64,000 nucleotides of DNA from Sulfuracidifex metallicus DSM 6482 = JCM 9184 (GTDB taxonomy: Archaea > Thermoproteota > Thermoprotei_A > Sulfolobales > Sulfolobaceae). The DNA is taken from positions 1,712,001-1,776,000 of the forward strand of contig CP135238.1 in assembly GCA_032834875.1 (NCBI GenBank), written 5' to 3'. This document shows, piece after piece, positions 21,309 through 30,607 of the stretch. The stretch's first letter is position 1. The number at the start of each line of letters is the position of its first letter. The notes below the pieces were generated by a model. That model did not search any database. It was not told where the DNA came from and saw only the letters and a list, made by a program, of their open reading frames with translations. The translations under genes were made by a program, and so were the position numbers.

Positions 21309-22347
21309 AGATCTCACCTTTTACTTGAGATATTTCAAAGTCTACATCTGTCCTTCTTCTGGTTATTGACTCTAAAGTCTCATAGTTGGTCATCTTCCTT
21401 GATGCTCTTCCAACCATTTCCTCTATTGTTGAGTAACCTTTTCTACTCATGAATGACATGAGATCCTTCTTCCACCAACCCAGGAAATTGAAGCCCCTTA
21501 GCATAGTATAGGTGACCAGCTGCACTGTAGATGCACCCATCATAACGTACTCCACAGCATCCTTCCAGTCTGTGATTCCTCCTACTCCGCTTATCCACGT
21601 CTTCACGGATTGATTTATCCTACTCACCGCTCCAAGACCTATGGGCTTCACTGCTGGACCTGATATACCTCCGTATCCTGACATACCGTTTATCTCTGGA
21701 AGAGGTTGTTCCTTCTCTATATCAACTCCTATCACTCCTGTCACGGTGTTTATTGCAGTGACGCCCATTGCTCCTCCTCTTCTTGCTTCTGATGCGGTCT
21801 CCGTTATATCAGTAACATTTGGAGTTAATTTTACCAGTACAGGGATTCCGACAGTAGATGTTACTTCCTTTGTATATGAAAAGACCAAATCTGGATGCTG
21901 TCCTATGAAAGCTCCGGTTTTCTTCTCAGGTTCTCCGTGAGGACAACCGAAGTTTAGCTCTAACATGTCAGCACCTCTATCCTCAGCCCATCTTGCTAAC
22001 CTAATCCATTCACCGTGATCTGGACCACCCATTATGCTAACCACTATAGGGAACTTGGTCTCACTCTTAACTTCCCTTAGAAACTTATCCCAAGTTTCCA
22101 AGGTTTCCTCTGTTATCAACTCTAGGTTCTCGAAAGCAATGAGTTGTTCGCCTTTCTTCATGGCGCCATACATGGGTCTCACCGACTTTCTCACTACCGA
22201 GTCTCCGATGGTCTTAGTTACCACTCCTCCCCAACCGGCTTTATAGGCTGATATTATCTTTTGTGGGTTCCCCGTGGTCGGTCCAGATCCGACGAGGAAC
22301 GGGTTCTTGAAAGTCACATCTTCAATCTTTACGCTTATGTCAATCAT
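21301..22347 (-). CDS. preA: PreA-type dihydropyrimidine dehydrogenase (FMN subunit)
   Basis: A 348-aa FMN barrel of the dihydroorotate/dihydropyrimidine dehydrogenase family. Key stretches are FLVGSGPTTGNPQKI, GGVVTKTIG, LNFGCPHGE, VLVKLTPNVTDI, GYGGISGPAVKPI and WISGVGGI. It would reduce uracil or thymine. The C-terminal two-[4Fe-4S] ferredoxin domain of bacterial PreA is absent, and no PreT partner lies nearby, so the electron donor is unknown. Start at 22347: an upstream in-frame extension to 22506 is hydrophobic, unlike the family, and covers the promoter region. It is divergent from dihydropyrimidinase and coupled to the ureidopropionase-like gene. Confidence 0.9.
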   Translation of the reverse strand: MIDISVKIEDVTFKNPFLVGSGPTTGNPQKIISAYKAGWGGVVTKTIGDSVVRKSVRPMYGAMKKGEQLIAFENLELITEETLETWDKFLREVKSETKFPIVVSIMGGPDHGEWIRLARWAEDRGADMLELNFGCPHGEPEKKTGAFIGQHPDLVFSYTKEVTSTVGIPVLVKLTPNVTDITETASEARRGGAMGVTAINTVTGVIGVDIEKEQPLPEINGMSGYGGISGPAVKPIGLGAVSRINQSVKTWISGVGGITDWKDAVEYVMMGASTVQLVTYTMLRGFNFLGWWKKDLMSFMSRKGYSTIEEMVGRASRKMTNYETLESITRRRTDVDFEISQVKGEIYG

Positions 22348-22554
22348 AGAAGAGATTAGTGTTAAAAAGAAGTTAAAAATATTTCCGTTTACAAATGAAG
22401 AAATAACATTTGTTAAAACTAGAAAATAAACATAATTCATGAAGGTGCTGAAGGGACGCTTGGAAAAGATTACAATCAACTTCCTGCTTTTGTTATCTTT
22501 TTCCATTCACAACGTTAAAGGTATTTTTTAACTTTAGGTAACTTTTCATAAATT
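22348..22554. promoter_or_regulatory. Divergent promoter region of preA and dihydropyrimidinase
   Basis: These 207 bases separate two divergent genes of the same pathway, so both promoters and any shared operator must lie here. A TATA-like TTTTTTAACTTT near 22525 is about 28 nt before the dihydropyrimidinase ATG. TTAAAAAGAAGTTAAAAATA near 22360-22385 could serve preA. No clear dyad was picked out. Confidence 0.55.
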
Positions 22555-23934
22555 ATGTTGGACCTAGTCATAAAGAACGCTAAGGTTTTCACACCCTCAG
22601 GTTATTTTGAAGGCGACATTGGAGTGAAGGAAGGAAAGATAGTGAAGATAGGAGATATCCAAGAGCAATCTGATAAGACATTGAACGTACAAGGAAAGTA
22701 TGTTGTCCCTGGACTAATAGACGGTCACACCCATATGGAGTTTCCGTTTATGGGAGAGGTAACTGCTGACGATTTCTATTACGGAACATCTGCAGCAGTT
22801 GGTGGAGGTGTAACGACTATTGTAGATTTCGTCACTCCGTCAAAGGGACAAGACCTGCTTAGTGCCTATCAGAAGTGGAGGGAAACTGCAGATCCTAAGG
22901 TCATCTCAGATTACGGGCTTCATATGATAATCAGGGAAGTTAACCCCACGATAATGGAACAGATCCCAGAGGTGATAAACAGGGGAGTGATGAGCTTCAA
23001 ACTCTACATGGCATACAAGGGAGAGTTAATGGTAACTGACGGAGAGCTTTTCAAGCTAGTACGTGAAATATCATCTCACGGAGGTGTGGTCGGAATTCAC
23101 GCTGAGAACGGAGAGGTAATAAACGAACTAGTTCAGGAATACATAATGGAGGGGAAAGTGGATCCTATCTATCATTATTATAGTAGACCCGACGAAGTTG
23201 AGATTGAAGCTGCTAACAGGGTAGCTTCAATAGCCTCATTGGTAAAAGGTGTAACCATGTATCAAGTACATACTTCCACTGGAGAAGCTGTTGACGTTAT
23301 GTCGTCGTATCGTTCAAAGGGTATGAATTACTTCAATGAGACGACTCCGCATTATCTTATTCTGACGCTTGAGGCTCTTAAGAAGCCCGATGGATTCAAG
23401 TACATAATGAGCCCTCCTCTTAGGAGTGACGACCAGAGAACAAAGTTATGGCAAAAACTTGCAGCTGGAGATATAGCTACTGTAGGAAGCGACCATTGTG
23501 TTTATTCAGTGTCTCAGAAGAAAAGGCATAAAGAAGAAGTACCTTCATTCCACGAAATTCCTAATGGAGTCCCCGGCACGGAGACGATTCTTCCTCTTCT
23601 CTTTTATTTCGGCGTAAAGAAGGGAAAAATATCTATGGAGAGATTTGTGGAGGTCACTTCAACAAATCCGGCTAAGCTCTTCGGACTCTATCCAAGGAAG
23701 GGAGCCGTAGTCCCTGGCGCCGATGCAGACTTCGCCGTTATAGATCCAGAAAGGAAAGTTAAGATCTCTCCGGACGTTCTGCATAGCAACATAGACTACA
23801 CAATTTACGACGGAATAGAAGTTGAAGGTTGGAACGTGAAAACTGTGAGAAGAGGCGAAGTAGTGATGGAAGAAGGACAAATCACTGCAAAGAATGGATC
23901 CGGAGTTTATGTACCAGGAAAGTCGCTTAAATGA
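22555..23934 (+). CDS. hydA: Dihydropyrimidinase (D-hydantoinase)
   Basis: A 459-aa enzyme with all family motifs: GLIDGHTHMEF (metal His 58 and 60), MSFKLYMAYKG (K149, expected carboxylysine), GIHAENG (His 182), YQVHTSTGE (His) and VGSDHCVY (Asp). NGVPGTETILPLLF and TSTNPAKLFGLYPRKG are characteristic of dihydropyrimidinases rather than dihydroorotases. It opens 5,6-dihydrouracil to N-carbamoyl-beta-alanine and usually also acts on hydantoins. Length is normal. It is divergent from preA across a 207-nt gap, which supports a shared pathway and possibly shared control. Confidence 0.94.
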   Translation: MLDLVIKNAKVFTPSGYFEGDIGVKEGKIVKIGDIQEQSDKTLNVQGKYVVPGLIDGHTHMEFPFMGEVTADDFYYGTSAAVGGGVTTIVDFVTPSKGQDLLSAYQKWRETADPKVISDYGLHMIIREVNPTIMEQIPEVINRGVMSFKLYMAYKGELMVTDGELFKLVREISSHGGVVGIHAENGEVINELVQEYIMEGKVDPIYHYYSRPDEVEIEAANRVASIASLVKGVTMYQVHTSTGEAVDVMSSYRSKGMNYFNETTPHYLILTLEALKKPDGFKYIMSPPLRSDDQRTKLWQKLAAGDIATVGSDHCVYSVSQKKRHKEEVPSFHEIPNGVPGTETILPLLFYFGVKKGKISMERFVEVTSTNPAKLFGLYPRKGAVVPGADADFAVIDPERKVKISPDVLHSNIDYTIYDGIEVEGWNVKTVRRGEVVMEEGQITAKNGSGVYVPGKSLK

Positions 23935-24157
23935 AAGAAAAGAATTTTCAATCCTTAATCGAAGACAAAAGTATAACTACTAAGAAGATAAGGATGTATG
24001 GTTTATTAGATAATAAACAGGGGAAAGAGGTAAGAAAAAAAGAGAAGGGAATAAAACGATTTTGGATAATATTCTGTGCTTTAACAAGTATTTTTCCAAT
24101 TATTTAGAACGTAGAGGGAACTTTTCTCAGAGTCTAAATCAAAGGAAGTTTAGGTAT

Positions 24158-24754
24158 CTAGCCTTTTAGCTTTCTGCTCACTTGGACTAATCTTTTTCCT
24201 TGAAATCTTGCTATCTTAGCTTCTTTTTCGTCAACCTCAGGTTTGGAACCTAGATGTGTCGCACCATAAGGTCCTCCACCGGTTGTAGATGATGATATCT
24301 CGGGAATTGCATATCCGATTGGAACTATAATCATGCCAAAGTGATACGCATATGTGGACATAGTTAAGATAGTACTCTCATGTCCTCCGTGAATGGTTGA
24401 GGCTTCGGTGAAGAATGTCACTGGCTTCCCATAAAGTTCCCCTTTAGTCCATAGCTCTATTGTGCTATCTAAGAATATCTTAAGGCTTCCAGCCATATTC
24501 CCGAATCTGGTGGGAGAACCTAAGGCTAATCCATCAGCCCATCTTAAGTCGTCAAGGGAAATCTCTTGTATATCTTGATTTGAAGTCACAGGAATGTGGA
24601 ACTTCTCAACGATCTCCTGTGGAAAGTACTCCTTCACTTTTCTCAACTTTACTTCAGCTCCATCCTCCTCCGCTCCTTTCGCTATCTCCTTAGCTAAGGA
24701 TACGATAGAGCCGTAGCCGTAAAATAGGACAAGAATTTTTATTTTTTGTTCCAT
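24158..24754 (-). CDS. wrbA: WrbA-type NAD(P)H:quinone oxidoreductase (flavodoxin fold)
   Basis: A 198-aa flavodoxin-like protein. VLFYGYGSIVSLAKEIAKG forms the phosphate-binding loop, GLALGSPTRFGNMAGSLKIFLD matches the WrbA core, and the TEASTIHGGHESTILTM region with GATHLG toward the end fits the quinone-site loop. WrbA enzymes reduce quinones by two electrons using NAD(P)H and FMN. It is a single gene on the minus strand, transcribed away from the polysaccharide-deacetylase-like gene's 3' side. Relation to the pyrimidine genes is not evident; it could also serve general oxidative defence. Confidence 0.9.
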   Translation of the reverse strand: MEQKIKILVLFYGYGSIVSLAKEIAKGAEEDGAEVKLRKVKEYFPQEIVEKFHIPVTSNQDIQEISLDDLRWADGLALGSPTRFGNMAGSLKIFLDSTIELWTKGELYGKPVTFFTEASTIHGGHESTILTMSTYAYHFGMIIVPIGYAIPEISSSTTGGGPYGATHLGSKPEVDEKEAKIARFQGKRLVQVSRKLKG

Positions 24755-25020
24755 AAATAAATGGGGAAAACTCTCATTAAATAAGTTGTTTTAACTCGTT
24801 CAAGGAAATTTTAAGGTATAACCTGATTTTATGTTACATGAAGAGAGATCTAAATATTAACAGAAAACTATTCAGAGATAATTAAAATACGATAAAAGAA
24901 CTTAATTTATAATAATGATAACAAAAAATATTATATTTTATTTGATATAGTAATAAATAAGAGCTGTAATTCGTTGATACAAGCTATTTGTGGTACTATT
25001 ATACTCTAATTTAATATCAT

Positions 25021-25890
25021 CTATAATAATTTTTCATTCCAGATTTTAGCAGCATCACCAAGCGTGATGAATTCCACATTAAATTTTTTCATGTAGAGTA
25101 ATAGATCTTTAAGTCTTTTTAAACCTTGAACCCTTCCGCTTACATCAGGATGAACCGTAATTGTTAAAATTCCTTCTTTTTCGTTATTGATTAACCAATC
25201 GAAATGTTCCTTAAAGAGTACGTTGTAAACTATATCTGGATGAGTCCATCCGTAATTGTAATAAGGATGTTTCATGAACATCTGAGCGGGAAGATCATCA
25301 AGATACCAAGAAACTGGGAACTCTATAATGTCGGTGTTCTCGCCGAAGGAGTATGGCTTCATCCAAGACTCCGGATCATTAGAGTAGTCTATCTTAACCC
25401 ATTTATCTCCCTTTCTCAATAAATAAGGATGGAATTCGTTCCCCATTAAGCTACTGTCATATTTCAATCCCTTGTCTAACATTACTTCCACTGTGTTTTC
25501 TGTCATGTCCCACCAAGGTTGCCTGTTACCTATGGGTTTCTTGCCACTTAGTTTCTCTATTAATTCAATGTTCTTATCAAATATCTTGGACTCTTGTTCT
25601 TTAGTTAATCTTAACGGGTTTTCATGGGAATAACCATGTAGTCCTATTTCATGTCCTGATTCTACTACCTTTTTCATTTCATTTGTAAATGTCTCTATGG
25701 AATGGCCTGGTGTAAACCACGTGGTCTTTATCTCTATGTCGTTAAAGAGATTCAATAATCTTATGACACCAACTTTTCCAGCAAATTCTCCCCTAGATAA
25801 GTCACAAAGAGAGTCCTCTCCACCATAGCTTCCTAACCATCCAGCTATTGCATCTACATCTATAGTGATCGAGACGTATTTATCCGTCAT
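25021..25890 (-). CDS. NodB-fold hydrolase (PuuE allantoinase / cyclic imidase / PgdA-like)
   Basis: A 289-aa polysaccharide-deacetylase-fold protein. ITIDVDAIAGWLGSYGGED near the start gives the metal-binding Asp, and GHEIGLHGYSHENP gives the His pair. NRQPWW, EFPVSWYLDD and ITVHPDVSGR complete the site. This exact layout occurs in PuuE-type allantoinases, cyclic imide hydrolases and H. pylori PgdA. No signal peptide is seen, so a cytosolic small-molecule role fits better than cell-wall deacetylation. Beside an N-carbamoyl-amino-acid/allantoate amidohydrolase gene, ring opening of a cyclic imide, hydantoin or allantoin is the likeliest role. Substrate is unproven. Confidence 0.82.
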   Translation of the reverse strand: MTDKYVSITIDVDAIAGWLGSYGGEDSLCDLSRGEFAGKVGVIRLLNLFNDIEIKTTWFTPGHSIETFTNEMKKVVESGHEIGLHGYSHENPLRLTKEQESKIFDKNIELIEKLSGKKPIGNRQPWWDMTENTVEVMLDKGLKYDSSLMGNEFHPYLLRKGDKWVKIDYSNDPESWMKPYSFGENTDIIEFPVSWYLDDLPAQMFMKHPYYNYGWTHPDIVYNVLFKEHFDWLINNEKEGILTITVHPDVSGRVQGLKRLKDLLLYMKKFNVEFITLGDAAKIWNEKLL

Positions 25891-26097
25891 AGCAAAACAG
25901 TTGCATCTACATTTAAGTCATTTTTTCACCTTTCTAAGCTTAACAACAAAATTTCAAGAGATAAAATATCTCGTTTATTCGTTAGTAGTTCTAAAAGATA
26001 GTGAGAGAAATCTTCACAACTATATTAGAACCTTGAAAATCGGATAATCTTCCACTTTGAAAGCTTAAATAATATATCCATCAATGGTCTCTCCATC

Positions 26098-27318
26098 ATG
26101 AATAGAATAAGGGAAGATATAGAAGCTTTAGGTAAAATAGGGAAGGATAATAGAGGAGGTAACTCTCGTCCTGCATTAACTTATCAGGATCTAGAAGCTA
26201 GAAAACATGTAGTTGATATCATGAAAGATGCAGGACTTAGGGTTTTAGTAGATAAAGGGGCAAATATCATAGGCATAAGGGAAGGAAAATTGAAGGAACC
26301 TTTTGTTTCCACTGGATCCCACATTGATACCGTAATGAACGGTGGTATGTTCGACGGAGTTCTAGGAGTTATGGGAGGACTTGAGACAATCAGACAGATG
26401 AATGAAGAGAGGATAAAGACAGATTTTCCCTTAGCACTTATAGTGTTTACCGATGAGGAAGGCAATTCCTTCATGCCATTTGCAGGAAGTAAGTTTTTTA
26501 CCGGAGAGATAAACGAAGAAGAGCTTGGAAAATTAAGAGGAAAATATGAGGATATATCATTCAGGGATACCTTCAAGAGATTTATAGAAAAAGTAGAAGG
26601 AAAAGTAGAACTCATAGATAGATTTCCTTTCAAAGTAAAAACTCATATGGAACTTCACGTGGAACAAGGGCCTATTTTAGATGCTAAAAAAATACAAATA
26701 GGTGTAGTAAATGGAATCGTAGGAGTTGAGAGGTTATGGATAAATTTTCTTGGTAAGCAGTCTCATGCAGGGTCTACTCCTATGAACATGAGAGCCGATC
26801 CATTAATCCCAGCTTCAGAAACCGTGTTAAAGGTCAGGCAAACAGTAGGCGAGTTCAACGAGATGGTAGGAACAGTTGGATTCTTGGAGGTCTCTCCTAA
26901 TGTAGTAAATGTAATCTCTGGTAAAGTAAGGCTAGGAATTGATATAAGATCATTATCAGAGAAGGATATGGAAGATGCTACCACTAAAATAATGAAGGGC
27001 GCAGAAAACTCATCACTTATGGAGGGAGTTAGAATGGAAACAGAAAGGTTAGTTGAGAAACCCGTTCCATGTTCTCCTAAAGTTATTGGAGAGATTAAAT
27101 CAAGTGCTGAGGAGTTAGGTTACTCATACTTGATAATGCCTAGCAGAGCAATTCATGATACCCAAGTAATGGCTAGTATTACTGACGTTGGAATGATATT
27201 TGTCCCTAGTAAAGATGGTATAAGCCATGCACCACAAGAATGGACTGATTGGGAAGATTGCGATCGTGGGCAGAGAGTGCTTAAATTGGCTCTTTTAAAA
27301 GAACTCCAAAATAAATAA
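26098..27318 (+). CDS. N-carbamoyl-L-amino-acid hydrolase / allantoate amidohydrolase (M20 family)
   Basis: A 406-aa M20/M28-type dinuclear zinc hydrolase of the HyuC/AllC group. Metal ligands appear in STGSHIDTVMNGG (His, preceding FDG with Asp), TDEEGNSF (Glu pair), MELHVEQGP (His) and GISHAPQEWT (His). The dimerisation lid begins GKQSHAGSTPMNMRADP. Members release ammonia and CO2 from N-carbamoyl amino acids or allantoate. A TATA-like TTAAATAATATA lies about 25-30 nt before the ATG. It is divergent from the PuuE-like gene, and the pair could open and decarbamoylate a cyclic ureide in two steps. The broken NCS1 transporter follows. Confidence 0.9.
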   Translation: MNRIREDIEALGKIGKDNRGGNSRPALTYQDLEARKHVVDIMKDAGLRVLVDKGANIIGIREGKLKEPFVSTGSHIDTVMNGGMFDGVLGVMGGLETIRQMNEERIKTDFPLALIVFTDEEGNSFMPFAGSKFFTGEINEEELGKLRGKYEDISFRDTFKRFIEKVEGKVELIDRFPFKVKTHMELHVEQGPILDAKKIQIGVVNGIVGVERLWINFLGKQSHAGSTPMNMRADPLIPASETVLKVRQTVGEFNEMVGTVGFLEVSPNVVNVISGKVRLGIDIRSLSEKDMEDATTKIMKGAENSSLMEGVRMETERLVEKPVPCSPKVIGEIKSSAEELGYSYLIMPSRAIHDTQVMASITDVGMIFVPSKDGISHAPQEWTDWEDCDRGQRVLKLALLKELQNK

Positions 27319-27550
27319 AATAATAAAATCGCTATATTAATTATATTTTAATTTATGTTAAGTATTTTACATTAGAAATTTCCCTCAAATATTTCGTTAT
27401 CATAGTAAACTACAAATTATTTTAATAAAAAAGGCTTGTGAGATTCACGTCAACTTTTAAAACTTTTCTTTAATTTCTCGTGGATTTGATAAACATTTTA
27501 ACATAGATAAGAGGAAGATTTTTAAATAAAAATCACCTTTTTTGTTTGCG

Positions 27551-29060
27551 ATGGCGGAAGAGGAGATAGAAAAAAAGGAAGAAGTAGACTCTGACAAGTT
27601 ATGGTCAAGGCAAAGCTATCAATCCCTAGCAAGTACTACAACAAGAACTTGATTCCAGTTCCCCCCGCGTTAAAGAAATGGAACTGGGTCAACTATACCA
27701 CTGTATGGGCTGGAATGTCTCATAACGTAGTCGCATTTGAACTTGCTGGGTCTGCTTGACGTTTGAGCTGGGAGCTCCTATTGCACTTGGCAGTGATAGC
27801 CATAGCCTACGGTACTCTCTTGATTGCGTTATATCTGAATGGACATATAGGGACTAAGTGGGGCATACCATATCCTATTTGCGGTGAGACCAATGTTCGG
27901 AATGAAGGGTGGCAACAGTTACCAGTGATCTAATGAGGGCAGGAGTAGCACTGTTTTGGTTTGCTGTACAGAGCTACGTAGGAGGTACAATAATAGATGC
28001 CGTGATATCAATAATGTACAAACCTTGGACTTCACTAACTGCCCCTGTTTTGGGTATGCCTGAGCATCTAGCAATTTCCTTTCTGATATTTTGGGTTCTT
28101 AATGTTGCAGTTCTCTTCGGTGGAATGGAGGAGATAAAGAACTTTGAGCTGGTAGCCGGTCCCCTCATAGTGGCTAGTTTAGGTGCACTCTTCGGGTATG
28201 GAATATATCTAGCTCACGGATTCGGACCTCTCTTCTCTGTTACTGCTTCTCCTACATTGAGCGAGATAACCCTTTCCATAGCTTCAATGGCAGGAGTCTG
28301 GGCAACCTTAGTATTAAACATACCAGACTTCACTAGATTCTCGAAGTCACAGAAGGATCAATTGATCGGCCAAGGGTTAGGTTTACCTGTGATAGTCTCC
28401 CTCTTTTCTCTAATAGCAGTTGGAATAACATCAACTATGATATATTTATATCATATACCTATGAGTGAGGCAGTGAACTACGTAAATCCTGTAAACATAA
28501 TGTATCTCTTTACTTCGAATCCTCTCTTGGCTCTATTTGTTGGAGTTAGTTTAGTGATAGCAACAGTTTCAGTTAATGTAGCAGCTAACATTCTTTCTCC
28601 AGTTTATGATCTAATATCCCTATTCCCTAGAAAGCTAGACTCTTGGGGAAAGACCTCCATAGTTGCAGCTATTCTAGGATTACTATACGTTCCTCAGCTA
28701 TGGTATAACAACGCAGGTACTATATTCGATATCTTAGATATTATAGGCGCTGGTCTAGGATCTATAGCAGGAATTATGATCGCTGACTACTGGATAATAA
28801 GGAGAACTAACTTCAAGCTTGTCGATCTTTTCACTCCTAAAGGAGAATACTGGTACAGCGACGGAGTAAATTGGAAGACAATTATAACCTTAGCTGTAGG
28901 CTTTGGTGTTCCTGCAATCGGATTCTTCGTGCAGCCCTTAGCCTTCCTTTATGATTATGGATGGTATCTTGCAGTAGGTATAAGCATGACCCTTTACCTT
29001 GGTTTGAACTGGAGGAAAAGAGATACCATAGATAAGGAAGAATTAAAAGAAATCAAATAA
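27551..29060 (+). pseudogene. NCS1-family nucleobase/hydantoin transporter, multiply frameshifted
   Basis: The 5' 360 bp encode the family's N-terminus in pieces across several frames: IEKKEEVDSDKLW, KNLIPVPPALKKWNWVNYTT followed by WAGMSHNV, LNGHIGTKWGIPYPI and AVRPMFGMKGG. Each is broken from the next by an indel or stop. From about 27909 one frame stays open for 383 aa and carries the remaining ten or so helices (SYVGGTIIDAVISIMYKP, NIPDFTRFSKSQKDQLIGQ, ADYWIIRRTNF). At least four frameshifts are needed to join it. NCS1 carriers import uracil, cytosine, allantoin or hydantoins, which fits the cluster. The clustering of lesions suggests a true pseudogene rather than random sequence error. 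Confidence 0.88.
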
Positions 29061-29542
29061 TCAAAACAAAGAAAAGAGATAAAGCAAAAATTAAAAAATT
29101 TATTTAAATTTCTTTTTTATTTATTAAAAAATTCCTTATTCTTAACTTCACTCCTAAAAGTCTTTATACTATCTTCTTTTTGTGATGTAATCTTAGTTTT
29201 GTTCATTTTTTCTCTATATATTATCTTAAATATTGTTCTCTTATATGTTGATCTTTTGTGAGAAGAAGTGGTCTGCCTAGACTTGTAAAATAAAAAAATC
29301 TTTGTTTATCACGATAAATTGATACTTACCTTTGGCCTCGTAGAGGACGTTTACTGCAATCATACCTATTATTCTTATATCAATATGTTGTAATTAAAGA
29401 TATAAATTTCTTAAGAATAAGTTTTTTTAAAATAAGCTAAAGAGAACTTATATTATACTTATTCCTGAGATGTTATTTAAGTGTATGTGTAAAACTTTTA
29501 TGAATATCCTACACATTGAAGATGTACTTTACGTGAAAGTAT
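29061..29542. other. AT-rich intergenic, nothing recognised
   Basis: Long A/T runs follow the NCS1 stop and may end transcription. No coding frame or RNA gene is evident in the rest. Confidence 0.4.
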
Positions 29543-30370
29543 ATGGGAAGAAGTACTTTAAATAAGGGAGTACCAGATCTTCTAATTGCTTCTTTAATTT
29601 GGGGAACAATAGGGATAATAACTGAGATAGGCTATGAATATGGTGCTAATTCCTTCGCAAGCGTCCTAGTACGTTCAGTGGTAGCATCCATCTTTTCTCT
29701 GCTAGTAGTAGGAAAGAATTCTCTTTCTCCTACAAAGGAGAACTTGATCATGGGAGGGATCTCGACAGCATTTTATGAGGTCTACGTTTTTACCATAGAG
29801 AGGATTGGAGCTCCTTTGTCTGCTGTATTTCTCTATACGGCTCCCATGTTTGTGGTGGTTCTTTCCAAAGTGTTTACTAATGATAGAATAACCTTAAACA
29901 AGGCTATAGCTTCAATTATGGTTTTCGCGGGAGTTTACTTAATCTATCTTTCCAACGTGACCTTCCTTGATCTTTCCTTGGGAATAGCATCTGGATTTAC
30001 ATACGCTCTCCTCATATTGTTCTCTAGGTTTATGCAGAATAAGGGAATCTCAGATATAGGGATCATATCATCACAGTCTATATGGGGGCTTCCTATGACA
30101 TTAGTGATCTCCTTTCTTTTTTCTCCTATCATCTCGGTTTCCTCTACTCTCACTGGACTTTACTTGGGTTTGGTAGCTACAGTGATAGCGTATATTTTCT
30201 TTTACAGAGGTATGAGAAAAACCGATTCAATAATCGCATCGATAGTGACATCCATGGAGCCCGTATTTACTGTGATATTATCTTGGCTGATCCTAAACGA
30301 GGTCTTAACTCCCCTTCAGATATTAGGCTTCATAGTAATAATGATGAGTTCTTTCATAGCATTAAGATAA
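29543..30370 (+). CDS. EamA/DMT-family transporter
   Basis: A 275-aa membrane protein with ten hydrophobic helices arranged as two EamA repeats. The first begins DLLIASLIWGTIGIITEIGYEYG, and the second, with SGFTYALLILFSRFMQNKG, ends in the typical SMEPVFTVILSWLILNEVLTPLQILGFIVI. The family exports or imports amino acids, purines and other metabolites. No substrate can be assigned. It stands between the broken NCS1 carrier and the arginine deiminase gene, which is convergent to it. Confidence 0.9.
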   Translation: MGRSTLNKGVPDLLIASLIWGTIGIITEIGYEYGANSFASVLVRSVVASIFSLLVVGKNSLSPTKENLIMGGISTAFYEVYVFTIERIGAPLSAVFLYTAPMFVVVLSKVFTNDRITLNKAIASIMVFAGVYLIYLSNVTFLDLSLGIASGFTYALLILFSRFMQNKGISDIGIISSQSIWGLPMTLVISFLFSPIISVSSTLTGLYLGLVATVIAYIFFYRGMRKTDSIIASIVTSMEPVFTVILSWLILNEVLTPLQILGFIVIMMSSFIALR

Positions 30371-30607
30371 AAAAGATTATAACGAATAATAGAGGCCACC
30401 ATGTTTTAGCATATTCTTGTCCTTGTTTTAAAGATCTTTAACTAAAGCTGTTAAGACTGGGTTTAGACCTCATAAGAATTTAGGTAACTATTGTGTGATA
30501 CTATAGTTTACTGAACTCTGTATTCAGGAACATGCACCTTTTCATAAATATTAACATGAATATTAAAAGAAATAAGAGAAATGTAAATAAAAAATTTCAG
30601 AACATGT

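Noticed and set aside
22348-22506. Upstream extension of preA by about 53 codons
   Set aside because: The extra residues are hydrophobic and unlike any PreA, and they cover the promoter region shared with dihydropyrimidinase.
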